In this document: in pieces, positions 32,523 through 46,200 of the stretch
How the letters are laid out: the number at the start of each line of letters is the position of its first letter
How positions within the stretch are numbered: the first letter of the stretch is position 1
Assembly (NCBI GenBank): GCA_018136815.1
Contig: CM030941.1
Location: forward strand, 3,475,035-3,539,034
DNA length: 64,000 nt
Direction: 5' to 3'
DNA from: Isochrysis galbana
Taxonomy: Eukaryota; Haptophyta; Isochrysidales; Isochrysidaceae
Notes under the pieces: generated by a model
The model's database searches: none
Seen by the model: the letters and a program-made list of their open reading frames with translations, nothing else
Told to the model about the DNA's origin: nothing
Position numbers and translations under genes: made by a program

Positions 32523-35180
32523 ATGGCCGCCACCCTCGCGCTTCTCGCCCCGCTCTGCCTCGCGCCCGCACGCGCGCCGCCGGGCGTGGCCACGCGAGCG
32601 CATGCCGCGATGGCACTCCCGCGCCGCGACGCCCTCCGCCTCGCGGGCGCTGCCGCCGTCGGCGCGGCTGCTGCTCCACAGTGCGTGAGTGCAAGCTTCG
32701 AAGGGGCACGGTGGCCGCTTTGGCCTGCCCTGCCACTTGCGCCGTACGCGCATCGCAAGACAATTAGGCGCGAGGTCGGGCCCGGTGTCTGGGCCTTTGA
32801 GCAGGTGCAACTCACAGGCCACGCACGCGCCCGAGCAAACGCGATTGGGAGGAGAGCGAGGTAACACGCTTGCAACAACACCCACCAGCTCCAAGAGGCA
32901 CTCACTCCCGCACCCCTTCCTGTGCCGGTAGCTGCTTGGCATCTTTTATGTGCATGTGCCCATCCGAATGACCGTCATAAAGATGGAGTCGGGCGGCCTC
33001 TTCGTGTACGCTCCCGTCGCGCCAACGGTGGAGTGCCTCAGCCTCCTCCAGCCTCTGATCGATTCGTACGGGACTGTGCGGTACGGACCTGCCCCAGCCA
33101 CACAGCAGAGACTGCATAGAGGAGAAGCTGATGCGTCAAGGAGCTTTCTGAGTTCCCTCCTTGCTCTTGCAGCGAGACGAGGCCTGTGCACGCCCGGGGT
33201 CTCGCTCGCGCTCACACCCAAATCTCTTGCATAAGTCGCTGCCGCTCCTTGCTGACGGAACTCATTGGCCTCTTGCAGATTCATTGTCCTACCCTCGGTC
33301 GCTTTAGAACACAAAATCTTTGCAGGACCATTCGCCCGCGAGTTCCCCTCTGCCGATCTCTACGTCACCGACAAGCAATACTCCTTTCCACTGAACCTGC
33401 CGGCGCCCTTCCTTGGATTTCCGGCTGGCCGCATCAAGACGCTGCCTGCGAGTAGCCAAGGGAGCCCAAGGATGTGGGGCGGAGAGTTTGAGCACGAGGT
33501 CCGTGTGCGCATCGCCTCGTCAACCTCTGGTTCCCAGCGCCTCCCAGGTGTTGTGCGCTTTGTGCCGACTGACGTAGGCGTCAGTCCAACCCGGCGCTTT
33601 GCTCGACTGCTGCCGCACCATCGTCCATTCTAGGTGCTCACAGCTAAGGCGTCAGTATCATCTGTCTACCAAGATGCTGCATTTTTTCACAAGCCATCGG
33701 GCACGCTTCTGGTATGTGACGCCATCATCGCGACCTCCGCTGATCCGCCCCCCATCCTCACCGCCGAACCGGAGTACACGAGGGCTCTTCTATATCATGC
33801 CAGGCAAGCCTGCAAACCTCGGCAGCTTTCCTGCAAGCGCTCCACCTATTGGCTATGGCGTCCTTTGGCACAAGCCCTATGAGCGATGCAGCTCTGGACG
33901 AGCCGTCTTTGGACGTATGCCTTCAGCCAGATATCTCTATCTGCAACCCTCTCCTGAATTCGTCCACCGGATACCACTTGGCTGCAGAGACGGTCCGCTC
34001 GAGCTGGTGGCGGACACACCGGAGACGAGGCGAAAAGGCTGGCAACGTATTGCCCTCTTCGCGAACTTCTTCATGTGAGCATGCCACCTTCGGTTGCTGT
34101 CGCGAATGCTCTTTGTCCCAATCGCGGGTCTACTCGTCTGCTCGATGGGCTTGTTGTGCTTAATCAGATTCATGCATCTCCTTGAACGCTCACGGGGTCT
34201 TGATCACAAGCACAACAAGAAAGTATGAGTATGGGGGGTACGCTTGGTTGTCAGGCCAAGCTAGCGGCTTGATATAGAAGCGAACCTCCCGCCCACCCCC
34301 CGCTACCTTGTTTCCCCAGGCCGGGTTCGCTTGTCAAACTCACCTCGGAGCAGTACTATCCTCCATCTTTCCTCCCTGGCTCGGGCCGTGGTCCCAAGTC
34401 GCCTATGCCAGAGCTGGGATGGGCGGGAGTGCTTCCATTCACATGGCGGGAGTCCGTTGCCGTGGCCTTCGACCGCTTCTCAGCTGATGGCAAGCCAACA
34501 GTCGCGCCCATCATTCAGGCGAGCTGCTTCCCACTGCTGTGCCGAATCTGCGCGCACTACCAGGACAAGGGAGGCGACATCATCCCGTTAGTGAGGGATA
34601 ATGGGAACCCTTGCCCTACAGACTCTGCAACACATGGGCAGATAATACCTAGGCGTCCTTGTCACCTCCACAGATAATCATGTCTCGTGCGCCTTCAGAC
34701 GCTTCCAGATGGGTGGACCAACTCAAACGCTGGCAATTCACTCGAGTAATCTCAGCGCATCTCGACGCGCCAATCGCGATGAAACCGGGGGATCTTGACG
34801 ACACATTTCGCTTTTTGAGCTCCGGCCAGAACAAGGTGAGAGGTGCCTCCCGGCATCTATTTCTCGAGGATCGCGAGAGAGCACTTGGATGGTGTTGGCG
34901 ATAGCTAGATTCCCACATTGTGGCATCATTCGGGCCTCTCACAATGAGGTGACCCTGCGTTAACTCTGAGTCGCACTGCGTTCACTCTGAGTCGCAAGAG
35001 AGCGAGGCACAACCCCACTCGCTTCCCACTTTGGCGTAGGTGCGATTTTGCGACGAGGACGTTTTATACCTGCGTGACGCGCTAGAAGGTCTGCCGCCCA
35101 ATCTCGCTCTCTACCCCACAGCCTTCGGGCCTCTCCACGGTACGGACTGCAAGCTTGGGCTCGATGATTACAGAATGTGA
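32523..35180 (+). CDS. DUF4336 protein, probably plastid-targeted, 8 exons
   Basis: Predicted 469 residues. Exons: 32523-32804, 32932-33080, 33279-33498, 33634-33803, 33988-34074, 34320-34518, 34674-34835, 35040-35180; all phases agree. Introns after exons 4 and 6 start with GC (AG|GCAAGC and CAG|GCGAGC), the others with GT. The conserved DUF4336 core is clear: GVWAFEQ, IRMTVIKMESGGLFVYAPVAPT, FIVLPSVALEHKIFAGPFA, AAFFHKPSGTLLVCDAI, RRKGWQRIALFANFF and ISAHLDAPI. The family occurs in plants, algae and cyanobacteria and resembles metallo-beta-lactamase folds; its function is not established. The N-terminus has a hydrophobic signal-like stretch (MAATLALLAPLCLAPARA), then a basic/hydroxylated part, then LPRRDALRLAGAAAVGAAAA, a twin-arginine thylakoid-lumen type signal. 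This layering suggests import into a secondary plastid. Confidence 0.85.
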
Positions 35181-36046
35181 TGATTGGCTTCCATTTATCC
35201 ATCCTTGATTGAGTTCCGTCACAACCTACCTTCTCATCAACCTTATTGCAAGCTACGAGCCACGTAGCTCTGGATGCCATGCATGGTGCCATATGCGTAT
35301 GTTTATCGTGCTGAGTAGCAACTACTCGTAGTACATTAATTAAATTATTATTGTTATTTCCAGTTCCTATCGCTATTGCCCTAGCCAACCCCACTAGCTA
35401 ATTGGACAGCAACTTTTGCCAGTCCCGGAATCCCGCCATGCCTGACGAGCCGGGTGTCCGAGTGGTACCGGGGGGAGGGGGCAGTGCCTCCTCCCCTCGA
35501 TACTTGTCCTCCCGTCCTCCCCCAAGACACGCACCGACCCTGCGCACCCCAGCCCCAGCACACCCTCTCCTCGAGGCCACGCTAGGGGAAAACCGAAAAC
35601 CCCTTTCGGATAAAACAACGCGGGGGGGGGGGGGGGGCACTCGTGAGTTTAGGGGTCCAGAGCACTGATCTCCCTCGCCGGAAAGAGTGGCCGCGACGAG
35701 CCGCGGCCCTTCCCTCTTGGCTCTGGCGTCCCCCATCTTCTTTTATCTAAACGGGGCAAGAAGATACGTTAGCGCCGGAGGGGGGAGCTGCCGCTCCCCC
35801 CTCCCCTCTCTCTTCCCTCTTCCTCCTCTCTTCCCTGCGGCGGGGGCCCATGGCGCGCGCCTGCGGCCCCACTTCAGGTCCCCAAATGGCCTGCAGGGGC
35901 TTGGGAGCACAGCTCAGGGGGCAAGTGAGACTGGGGCATGGCCCTGGCCCTGGCCCCTCCCTGACGCTCCGCGCCCCTGCAGGTCGACAGGAGCTGGCTG
36001 GGAGGTCCTGATCATGGGGTCCTAGGGGGCAGGAGGAGCAGGTAAG
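35181..36046. repeat. Degenerate retro-element-like sequence
   Basis: No gene seen. From about 35750 to 36040 the C/T-rich block, the GCGGCGGGGGCCCATGGCGCG word and the CAGGTCGACAGGAGC word resemble the inner part of families C and D but are diverged. A G run lies near 35623-35638. Confidence 0.4.
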
Positions 36047-36200
36047 AGAAAAAAAACTTTAATATTCTCGCCTCGCGCCTCGCGCGCGGCTATGAGATTA
36101 ACTATTGTAGCCACGCCCATTTCCCTGCCTCTTCCTCACTTCCCGCCTTGCGGCAACTCGCAACTCCCCTCGTGCTCTACTTTAGGGGCCCAGGTTGGAG
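36047..36200 (-). mobile_element. LINE 3' end fragment (family E)
   Basis: An A run, CTTTAATATTCTCGCCTCGCG and downstream sequence match 30311-30455 and the inverse of 46440-46598. It is a 5'-truncated minus-strand LINE tail. Confidence 0.6.
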
Positions 36201-36289
36201 GGTATCGCGGTGGTGCCCATGAGGCAACCACCGCGGCTTGGGCGAGGCAGAGCGCCATCGCCGATCGCATCGCCAATCGTATATCGCCG

Positions 36290-36727
36290 GATAAGATTCT
36301 TACTACATTCACGCGCTCAGCGACTTCGCAGGCCCCCGTGGGATATGAGACGTTTCAATTGGATACAAGAGACCGAATACCTAACCATCTTAGGCGTCCC
36401 GCTGGGCGCGCCAGAGGCTCTCAGACCCTTTTGGACAAAGCTGGCGGACAAAATAGACGACAAAGTATCCAACCTAGCGCCGGCCACTAAATGTATGACC
36501 ATATTTGGAAAAGCGAACGTGGTAAACTTTATAATATATGGAATACCTAGGTATTGGCTACAGACGCTGGCCGCCCCAAAATGGTTCCACACCCGCGTGC
36601 AAAAAGCGGCGGACACGGTTCTCTGGACAAGCCCGCACACCGACAAACAACAAAAATGGATTAAGTACCCACACTACGCAACAACTCACGAGAGAAGCGC
36701 AAATAGGACACTAGGGCTAGGGCTCTT
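36290..36727 (+). mobile_element. LINE fragment from just after the reverse transcriptase
   Basis: Open frame encoding RRPPWDMRRFNWIQETEYLT, ILGVPLGAPEALRPFW, IYGIPRYWLQTLAAPKWFH and ANRTLGLGLL. It aligns with residues about 1333-1470 of the full LINE with roughly three quarters of residues identical by eye. Both ends are abrupt, and family C sequence follows at once. Confidence 0.8.
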
Positions 36728-36734
36728 GCGAGGC

Positions 36735-37420
36735 GGACCGACCTACGTCGGGCGACTCACCGGGGGAAAACACCAGGGGGGGGGAGGGACCTCTCGTCGA
36801 GAAGCAGAACGGCCCTTACAGCTCGCGCCGCGAGCAGTCCTCGAAGAAATAAATGACTGCGCCCCCCGATACCTGCCACAAGGACGTCTTGAGCCACTCC
36901 CTTCCTCTCTTCCTCTTGTCGCCAGCCGCCCCCCTTCGCCCGTTTGCTAACGCAAACGGGGCCCGTTTCTTACCGCACTCCATCGGGGGGGGGTGCAAAG
37001 CCCCCCCTCTCCCTCTCTCCATTCTCCTCCACCCCTCTCCCTGCGGCGCGTCGCCATGCGGCGCGCCACGGCCTGCTCTCAGAGGGCCTTTGGCTTTGGG
37101 GGCTCCCAGAGGGCCAGCAAGGGCAGCTCAGGGGGCAGTGGAGGCGCTGGGGCTCAGCCCCTGGCCCCCCCTGCCTCTCCCACGCTTGCCACGCTGGCAA
37201 TTGGAGCCACCCAGCGGCCTCTGTATGCCGTGGGAGTGCGAGTCGCGGCCCGCGCCCACGCGCCCACGAAGGGTCTGGGCCAGGATGGTGATTGCCCAGC
37301 CCCTACCAGAGGGCAGGGGCTGAGGTTGATTGTACGGGCCCACCCCGGGGGGTGTCCGCGATGGAGAGAGGGGGGCGCGAGGCCCCCATTCCCCCATTGA
37401 CCCCCACTTATAAAAGTAGG
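36735..37420 (-). mobile_element. Short retro-element, family C copy
   Basis: On the minus strand it starts at 37420 with the hairpin CCTACTTTTATAAGTGGG, then GGTCAATGGGGGAATGGGGGCC. It continues through a GC-rich body with the inverted word CGTTTGCGTTAGCAAACG to near 36735. It is colinear with 61650-62376. No ORF is conserved, so it looks non-autonomous. Confidence 0.65.
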
Positions 37421-37424
37421 TTCC

Positions 37425-38366
37425 GCGCGCATCGCGTCGAAGTTGGCCCTGCGCAACACCGACAACAAGACCAAGGCTACAGGCTACGGGCCGAACGGGC
37501 CGGAGTGCTCAACTTTCGAAAGCGTCTGCGCTTTCTCGCCCCCAGCTTGCATAGGGCGACCCACGACGCATCATATAAAAATGCTCCGCCCCAGGAGCAA
37601 AATTCATCGGATTAGTTAGCGACCTCGGCGCACGCCTTTGCCTTTGCGGTGAAGGCAGAGGTGAGAGGTGAACACGCCACACACCAGCTCTCAAGACTTC
37701 GGATCAACGGTGGGCGCGAACGCGTGGGGCCGGGCCAGGGGCCAGGAGGCTTTGGGGGTTAGAGGCAGGCCCAGAACGGCCCGGTCGCAACCACAACCAG
37801 CCCGTCGCGCCGCACGGCCAGCACCTTCAGGCGTCCGAGCGAGCGCTTGTCGACGTCAATTGATTGGGGCCATGGCCATGGGCGTCATGCCGGATCGAAT
37901 CGAGCCATTCCTGCAGTGCGAGGGGCCAGGATGGGTTAGTACGAGTGTGTGCGACCCTTAAGAACCAGCGCGCAACCTACTAGTGACCCCCCACCCTGCT
38001 CGCGAGAGCTCTGGGTTCTGCATGGCCACCACCTCCAAGCTATTCTTCGGCCGATCACGCGCGATCGGACGTCGCGGAAGCTCCGCGTTTCTAAGAGTGA
38101 TGCGCCCTACATTCCTATATTCACATTCACCACTCCGATTCCCCCCCGTGAGCTCCCGCCTCTATCTCAATCTCCCAAAATAGACCGCCACGCGCTGGAG
38201 AAGGGAGGAGGGTCCCTCACCGACGCCATTGCCATTCGTGGGGCGGGAGAGGGTTGTTCGGAGGGGGGAGGCGGCTGGCGGGGCAGGTAGGGGGGGACTC
38301 TCCGGAATCCTTGGACACCCAGGGGAGGTGGGAAATTGTGGTTAAAAAGAGTGAGTGACCGGGCTA
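37425..38366 (+). mobile_element. TAGCCC transposon relic without a left end
   Basis: 37425-37600 resembles the transposon's subterminal satellite (CGCGTCGAAGTTGGCC, CCGGAGTGCTCAACTTTCG). 37900-38366 matches the right subterminal region of the 4734-11506 copy, ending GAGTGAGTGACCGGGCTA. No transposase sequence lies between. The left end is missing and its place is taken by the family C element at 36735-37420. Confidence 0.65.
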
Positions 38367-38584
38367 AAGCAAGTGCCCAACCACTAGATACTAGATTCTC
38401 CAGGGCTACCCAAACCTAGTAAGAATGAGGAAGGGTTAAATTGATCAAAGTTCGATTCGCTAGTGCGGCACAACTGTGAGAGAGCAAACGTCAACTGTGA
38501 GGGAGGGTGAGGGAGGGAGCCATCCAAAACGTCAAAACGTCGATGCCACTGTGAGGGAACAATGCAAAACGACACTGAGAAAAA

Positions 38585-38658
38585 TATTTCCACACGGGTT
38601 CGAACCGCGGACCTTCAGCATGTTAGGCTGACGTGATAACCAACTACACCATGGAAAC
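38585..38658 (-). tRNA. tRNA-Val (AAC)
   Basis: 74-nucleotide cloverleaf on the minus strand. The acceptor stem GTTTCCA pairs with TGGAAAT (a G-U pair at the first position), discriminator A. The anticodon arm is TCAGC-CTAACAT-GCTGA with anticodon AAC, and the T arm has GGTTCGAAC. No CCA is encoded. A run of five T follows, typical of Pol III termination. Identical over all 74 bases to the copy at 48255-48328. Confidence 0.93.
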
Positions 38659-38659
38659 G

Positions 38660-40206
38660 ATGCAAAGGGACGTCCAACTGTGATTTATATACCTTTGTAT
38701 TATTTGGAAGAACAAGGAGGCCAGGAGTATCAAAGTTTTTGTTTTTGATCAGAACAAATGATTTGAATCGGTTTGCGATGCTTTATACCCAGAGCGGTGA
38801 TTTCATGACAGCTGAGGGAAGACAGACTGATTGCTGATTATGATCATGTAATTGTGGTTGTGGGCGTACGTCGTGTGTGTGGCGCGCGCGCCAACTCATA
38901 AATCATGTGTCATGTGTCCTGTGTGATGGGCAGCATCAACATCGCGAGCAAGGCTAAAGCATCTCAGTGTGCGAGCTGCAACTCGCGGTGGTGCCCATGA
39001 GGCAACCGCCGCGGCGTGCGCGAGGCAGAGCGCTATTAGCAATTAGCCAGCAGCGCTCGCACCGCGGTCCCGTTATCGCTAGCAGATCTAGATAAAAGTT
39101 CTCTCTACATCTACATCCCCACTCGCGCACATTCACAGCAGCGCGCGCGACAGTAACAGTAACAAGGTGGAACGCGCGCATAGAATCCGTGCTGGAGTTG
39201 TAGCGTTCGAAGGGGCTACGCGCGGGGGAACAGTAGCCCGACGCGCGAGCAATAAATACGTACCAAGGTTGCGTTCCGCGTTCCGTCAAATATGGGACAT
39301 CACTCAATCGAGCCATCGAATGTCCACAGTCATTACAAAAATATTCTCAGGGGGGGGGAATAATATAACGGCCGGAGGCGACGGACGGCACGCCGAGGGA
39401 AAGAACCTGCCCCGGGGGAGGGCGAGGGACCGAGGGCACGGCGGGGCAGCGTGGGAGGGCGCGTGTCCGATCTCGGAGCGAGATCGCGTCCTTTCCCTCG
39501 CGGAGCGCGGAGAGCTAGAGACCCCCCACCGGATATCCTGGGACCGGAGAATGTTTAGGACGAATCTTCCTTCCGTCGGCCGAGGAGAGGAGGACGGGGA
39601 GAGAGAGAGAGAGAGAGAGTCTCGCAGAGCGACTGCAGAACGAGAAGTCGAGGAGGTCATGCCTGTTTATTACCTTAAACGAGCCAACAATTAAAGTAAC
39701 AGCAAAAACAAAATTCGAATCGCAAATTTCGAGACCAAAATCTGCAAACCTGGACTTGAGACCATGGGGAATCCGAATCTGTGATTGGCAACACGGGGAA
39801 CTGTTCAATTGTAATTGTGAGCGCGTACCTTATACACGAATATTCATGCTGTCTACAGCCTTCAGATGGCAGATGGGCAGATGGGGGTCGCGGCTGGCGA
39901 ACGAGGCGAGCACGTCGCCGGTGCTGGCGTGCGCGATCCGCCGGGAATCCAAACTGCAGGACGCTCACGCACATTCGATGATGCTCCACGTCGCCATCGC
40001 AAAATAGCCAAGGCGAGTGTCACCGTCTGTGCTAAAGTGTCCGGGTGTATGGTCAAATGGTGTTTTGTGTCTTTCGCATGTAACGTTATACTTGAAACAA
40101 ACAACTCCTAAATAAAGTGCCAATACACCCGTCTTACACACCAAGTCTCCAATGTTACCGTACCCCTTCAACATTCCATGCCTGGATAGCAAGATCTTTA
40201 GGACTT
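38660..40206. other. Intergenic with one dispersed repeat
   Basis: No gene supported. There is a (GA)n run near 39600-39620. 39662-39850 is a diverged copy of 57426-57640, sharing TTACCTTAAACG, TTTCGAGAC, GAATCCGAATCTG and ATATTCATGC. The ORFs at 39167-39694 show no domain. Confidence 0.5.
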
Positions 40207-40217
40207 GTCACGTTATG

Positions 40218-43200
40218 CGCAACTAACTTTATAGTTGGTTGCCATGGAGCGCGCCGCCGCCCCCCACCTTTCCTTCGGGCCCCCCGCCGCGGGAGCCCCC
40301 CCAGTACCCATGGAACTGTCGCTGGCGAAGCGACCGCGACCGCCCGCAGAGGCCGAGCAGGTGAGCGCGACCCCGGTCGCGCCGCACGGCCCGTGGCCCC
40401 GGCCACACCAAGGAAGGCAGCCATGCTGGCCCACCCCATGGTGGGCCACAGGCTGTGACAAGCATCACACCAACACCAGACCAGCAGAGACACTCACCCA
40501 CAAGGCATGCCTTATGGCAGAGGCCTCTCTCGCCCTGGCGACGGCCGCGCTGCCTCGGCGGCGCGGCCCGAGACCGGGTGGCCCCTATGGGCACAACCTC
40601 AACACCAATCACAACATGCTCATTGACCTTGATCCTCCAGCAACACAACAGAAGATCACACAGACGAGGAACTATTTGGATGCGCCTTGGGGCGTACGCC
40701 ACACAGACACGCCAGCTGCACACATAGACCCACCCACAATCCCACCACCTCCGACCGCCCTTGCCTCTCAGGAGCCGCCCTCAGATGAGGAGCAAGGCGC
40801 CATGGAATCGGACGCAAATTTTGAACTATCCTTCCACCAAGAGGGCGACCACGCCTTCTTGGACGCCACAGTCTACGCCGCAATCGTAGAGCTCCTATTG
40901 GAGCTCGAAGGAGTCGACCCGGAGCCGGACTTTTGGGCCCGCTCCATTCGCGGACCATGGCATATTGCTGTGAACGAGGATTGCGCGCAACAATTCAAAG
41001 AACGGTACGGCGACATCACCACGCTTCGCATCAGCCAAACTGACATCTCGGTCCGAGTCAAAACGGAATCCATCGACGAGAAAGTAAACAAGAAAGGCTC
41101 TTCGTCGCGCAAAACGCTATATAGCGCCCTCCAAGATGTGGCGGCGCATCTGGTCATCGAGGCCGAAGGCCTAGCACAAGCGGCCCAAATCAACCTCAGC
41201 GCGATCATCCTTGCGATCGAAAAGGTAGGACTCACCTTCTTGAAGGGCAACCGCGAGCGTATGAAGCTCGAAGGAGGAGCCGGGACGTTCATATCCAAGG
41301 CAGCCTACTCGACTCGCTGGCATCTCTATGTCTCAGCGGGCCAAGGCTCGTTTCTCGACGGGAGCTTCCCCCGGAAGCTGCTGCTTCGTATCGACGAAAA
41401 GACCATCCCTGTCAACTACGCCGTTCGGGCGTGCAGGGAGATCAGCATGCCAGCAACCATCCAATCCCCTCACAAGCTCATGATCCACGGCAGCCTGCGA
41501 GGCTGCAAAGGCTGGCGGCCGGAGGTGGCGAAAGGCCTCCCCAACTCGGCCCGCATCTGTGAATGCGAGGAAGAGGCGGCGAAGCGCCGCGCAAGGAACG
41601 AAGCGCAACGACTCAACCCCCGCCCGAAATCGGCGCACGAGGCGCTGGGAAAGGGCCCCCCCAAACAATGTGCGCGCTTCACTCAGGGGCTGTGCCTCAG
41701 GAATAAACGCGGAGTCCGTTGCAACCTCTCGCACGATGTTCCGGGTGCGTGGATCGAAAACAAGTGTACGCTTCGCTGCCACCTGCATCCTCACAAGAAG
41801 ATCCCGGGCGTCTGCTTAAACGGCCCGGCGTGCCTCTTCCTCCATCCGGAGTACGTGTACGCAACCGCGGCTGCGGCCAACAAACTCACGGTAGCAAGAG
41901 CGATGCCCCGACGCCCAAGGCTCACATTTGATTCCACCCTTGGATACCCAGGTGAAGGACCCATTCGCGTCGCGACGTACAACATCAACGGCACCAAGGG
42001 CGGCAAATTAGCCGCCGTGCTATCACAAGCGCGTAAGGCGAAGGTGGACATCTTGCTCTTACAAGAGCTCCACGCATACGAGGACGGCTCGCACCTCCGG
42101 GCCCATAGGACAGCCGCCATGCTAGGATGGCTGTGGTTTGCCGCCCCAGGAGAGCTAGGGGACCCTGCTAGCGGAGTCGCAGTGGCGATCAGAGAAGCAT
42201 CCGAACGGATAACCGCTAGGGAGGAGACCCTAGAAGTAATGCTAAAAGGGAGATGTGTATCAATAAAACTAAACATAGACGACATCCAATATCGCATAGT
42301 AACCGTATATCTAAGCGCGCAACCCGGTCCCCGCGGAAGGCAAATGGCCGAACTTGACAAAAAATTGGCCACCCTCGATACTACCCCAACCATAATCGGG
42401 GGTGACCTGAACTGCGTAGAGAACAGCACGCACGACTCTCGAAGGATGGGCGACACGCCCTACTCCAACGCACACGGCGAGAAATGGAAAGCGCTAGCTC
42501 GAAAACATAGACTCCAAGACGCGCACCATACGATGCGACTGGGGCCGAATATCGGCTACACGAGGATGGCCGCCACCATTCACACGAGGATTGATCGCAT
42601 CTACCACAGTAAAAACGCAGATGCCTTCCAATGGCAGCAGCACGGACCGTGCCCGGACCTATTCTCCGGCAAGGCCGCGTCAGACCACCTCCCCGTCCTC
42701 GCTCTTTTTGAAACGCCGGGCTACAGGCAGGGACGTAACTTCGACAAGCCAATCGACACAAGCATAATACACGAGAAGGGAGCACTGAAGACGGTAGAAT
42801 TACTACTGCAAACCGCCAGCCGGATGATCGGCGAGGGGAAAGGCATAGAAACCGTATGGGCCGCCACAAAAGCCAACATAGCCACATTCCTAAGGGAGGA
42901 GACGTCGGCGAGACGCAAACCTACTATCCAATCCGAGTTGGAGCTCAAAGCCGTGAGGCTTAATATCCGCTTAGCGAATCAAGGACCGAACGAGAGACTC
43001 ACGGCGGAGCTCGCGAAAACACAAGCAGAGCTAGCGGAGGAGAGGGGGAAAATCCCGCTCAAGAATCTTCCGCTATACCGACAGCTTCGTCGAGAGGAGC
43101 TACACTCAAAGGAGTTCTTTGCGAAACTAAAACCCCGCAAATGGAAGGCGAGTGTTGCGGAGTTATACCGCACGAGAACGTGGGACTCTCCCGTGCACTC

Positions 43201-46200
43201 ACAGCACGACACGGTTACTACAGACAACGAAATACGGAGAGAATTCCGCAAATACTACGTTTGGCTATATTCCCCCAAAAGCGCCCAGCGCATACCCCAA
43301 CTAGAGGCGACCCTAGCCGATAGACCACTAAGCGACCTAGATCGTCGCCGGTTGGAAGGCGCCATTGATATAGAGGAAACCAAGCAGGCTATAAGAAGCA
43401 TCGGCTCGGGAAAGAGCGCGGGCCCGGATGGGCTGCCGGCGGAAATATACAAGGCGCATGAAAAAACAGCGGCGCCGCTGCTAACACAACTATACAACCG
43501 GACGCTGGTCACGGGGACCCTAGCACTAACCTTGAGAGAAGGCGACATAATACTACTATACAAGAAAGGCGACGCGCGAGACCCGCGTAACTATAGGCCT
43601 ATCACGCTGCTACAAAGCGACTACAAAATATTAGCCAAAATTCTAACGAACAGACTTAGCAAAGTGATAGGGAAAATAATATCAGAAAACCAACTAGGAT
43701 TCGTGCCTAGAAGACTCATTAGCGAGGCTACGCACCTCCTGCAACTCACAAGGGCCTACCTAGACGAGACCGGTGACCCGGGACTGTTACTAGCCCTCGA
43801 CTGGGAGAAAGCTTTCGACAGAGTGAGCTGGGAGTTTTATCATCTGGCTCTCAAGCTACTCAACTTCGGGCCAAACTTTCAGACGCTAGCGAAGGCGCTT
43901 ACGAGCCAGGACGCTCGTCCGATACGCACGATCAAAACCAACGGCGGGAGGAGCTACCCCTTCACCGTAGGGAGCGGCATGCCGCAAGGCTGCCCGCTCT
44001 CCCCGCTCACGTTCCTCCTGACAACGGAGGCACTCACCCGGGCCATCAACGGGGATGAAGACATAACCGGGGTAAACTTGAACGGCTATAGCCTGAAAAT
44101 AAGCCAATTCGCCGACGACACGGCACTAATAGCAAGAGACTATAAAAGCCTCCAAAGATCCCTGGGATGGGTGGAGCTACATGAAAAAGCGACGGGCGGC
44201 AAGACCAATGCAAGCAAATTCCAAGGTCTGAGAATGGGATCCCAAAGACTGCGAAAACCGCCATGGGACATGCGAAAGTACAACTGGATAAGCAACGAAG
44301 AGTATCTAACCATTTTAGGCGTCCCCCTGGGCGCGCCGGAGGCCCTCAAACCATTTTGGTCAAGACTAGCAGATAAAATCGACGGAAGAGTCGCCAAACT
44401 CACGCCGGCCACAAACTATATGACGATCTTCGGACGAACGACAGTGGCGAACTTCATGATTTACGGGATACCCAGATATTGGTTGCAAACTTTGGCCGCC
44501 CCCAAGTGGTTCCACTCACGGGTACAAAAAGCGGTAGACGCCGTCCTATGGAATAGCCCATACACAAACAAACAAAGTAAATGGATAAAACACCCGTGCT
44601 ACGCCACATCGCACAAAAAAAGCGCGACTAGGACGCTGGGGCTAGGGCTCCTGGATTGGTCGGCTCACGTAAAAGCACTGCAAGCCAAATGGATTCTAAA
44701 CTACCTAAATGCGAGAAAGGCAATATGGAAACATGGACTCGACGCCTGGTTCTGTAGGACCGGTCTAGGAAGAGGCGCGGTCCTCTCAACGGTCCCCACA
44801 AATACGTTGACGGGCAGCCTCAGAGGGAACCCGGCGCTTCCAACCTTCTGGAAAGAGGCCCTTGCGAATTTCCGAGAACTCGACATCAAGCCCTCTTTCC
44901 TCACGCGAGAAGGCGCGCTCTCACAACCGATATGGCACAACATACATATCCCCCCCCCTGCGGTACGGGCCCCGTGGGCACGCCTGTGGGAATCACTACA
45001 CACAACCGTGGTCCACAACGTTTTTAAAGACGGCGCCCTCACGACGCCGTACAGTAGGGAAGAGTGCTCGGCGTATGTTGAGCATCTGCCCGAAACCTTC
45101 GCGCACGAAGGCCGCGTGATACACAAAAAAGAATTTCTTGACTCATGGGACGAAGTCGTAAACTACGCGACACGGCTGTTGGAGCGAGCGAAAGAACGCC
45201 CCCCCAAAAACACTAAAAGAGAAGAGTCGCATGCTGGCGGCACCCAGCCTCAGGAGTTAGGTGATATGACACTACCCAGTGAAGTTAGAGTCACAGAGGA
45301 TGACAGATACATCAGTAAATTTAACAATATCTGGATACACACCGACACCGACTACCTAGGAGAGACAGCCGGTACCGGGAAAATAGCGGAAGCCGGAGAC
45401 ATCCAATACTACCATCCACCAGCGAAATGGGAAAACGGGTACAAAGGCCCGAGATTCATGGAATACCCGTTGGCGGACGAGTACGCCATACGGAAAGGAA
45501 GGGTCGCTCTTGACGCGATCACCGTCTCCGACATCGCCAGGGAAGCGACGAAAACGACCCGAAAAAACGTCTCGCAAGCGGCGAGGTCCGCATGGGAGAA
45601 GAGACTAAACATCACGAAAGATGAATGGATACATGTAGCTAGACTATATGCAATGCCGCTGCTAAAACACACGGACAAGCACCTGCACTTCAAGCATATT
45701 ACTCATAGGAGGATCGGCACTAGGAACAGATTCCCAAATAGCCTAACGACTAAATGTAGACTATGCCGCGACCACAGAGAGGGATCGTGTCATCTAGCAT
45801 GGTGCCCCGAGACTAAAAAGATATTCGAAACTATAGACGCCCTGACAAAGCACACGCCTCCTCCTAAGAGATCGAGAGCGCAAAAAATCAAAGACAGACT
45901 CTTCGCATACCCCGGCATGACCACCCCCGACAGCCTCAAAGCGCTCTATATAATAGCATGGAAATACATAATAAAAGACTTTTATAGAGTTGACTTCGAG
46001 GCGTACAACTACCACTATATACCAGTCCTTGAAGCCACTCTAATAAGGTTTGCCACCTTAGTTCGAGGCAAGACCTCACCAGACCCCCACAACTCCATGC
46101 GTACATATAAGGCCGCCCAGGGCAGAAAACCGAAGATCAAAAAAACGACAGAACTCAGCACCCCTATATTTGTCGAAGACGAGAAAGGCAGGCTACACCT

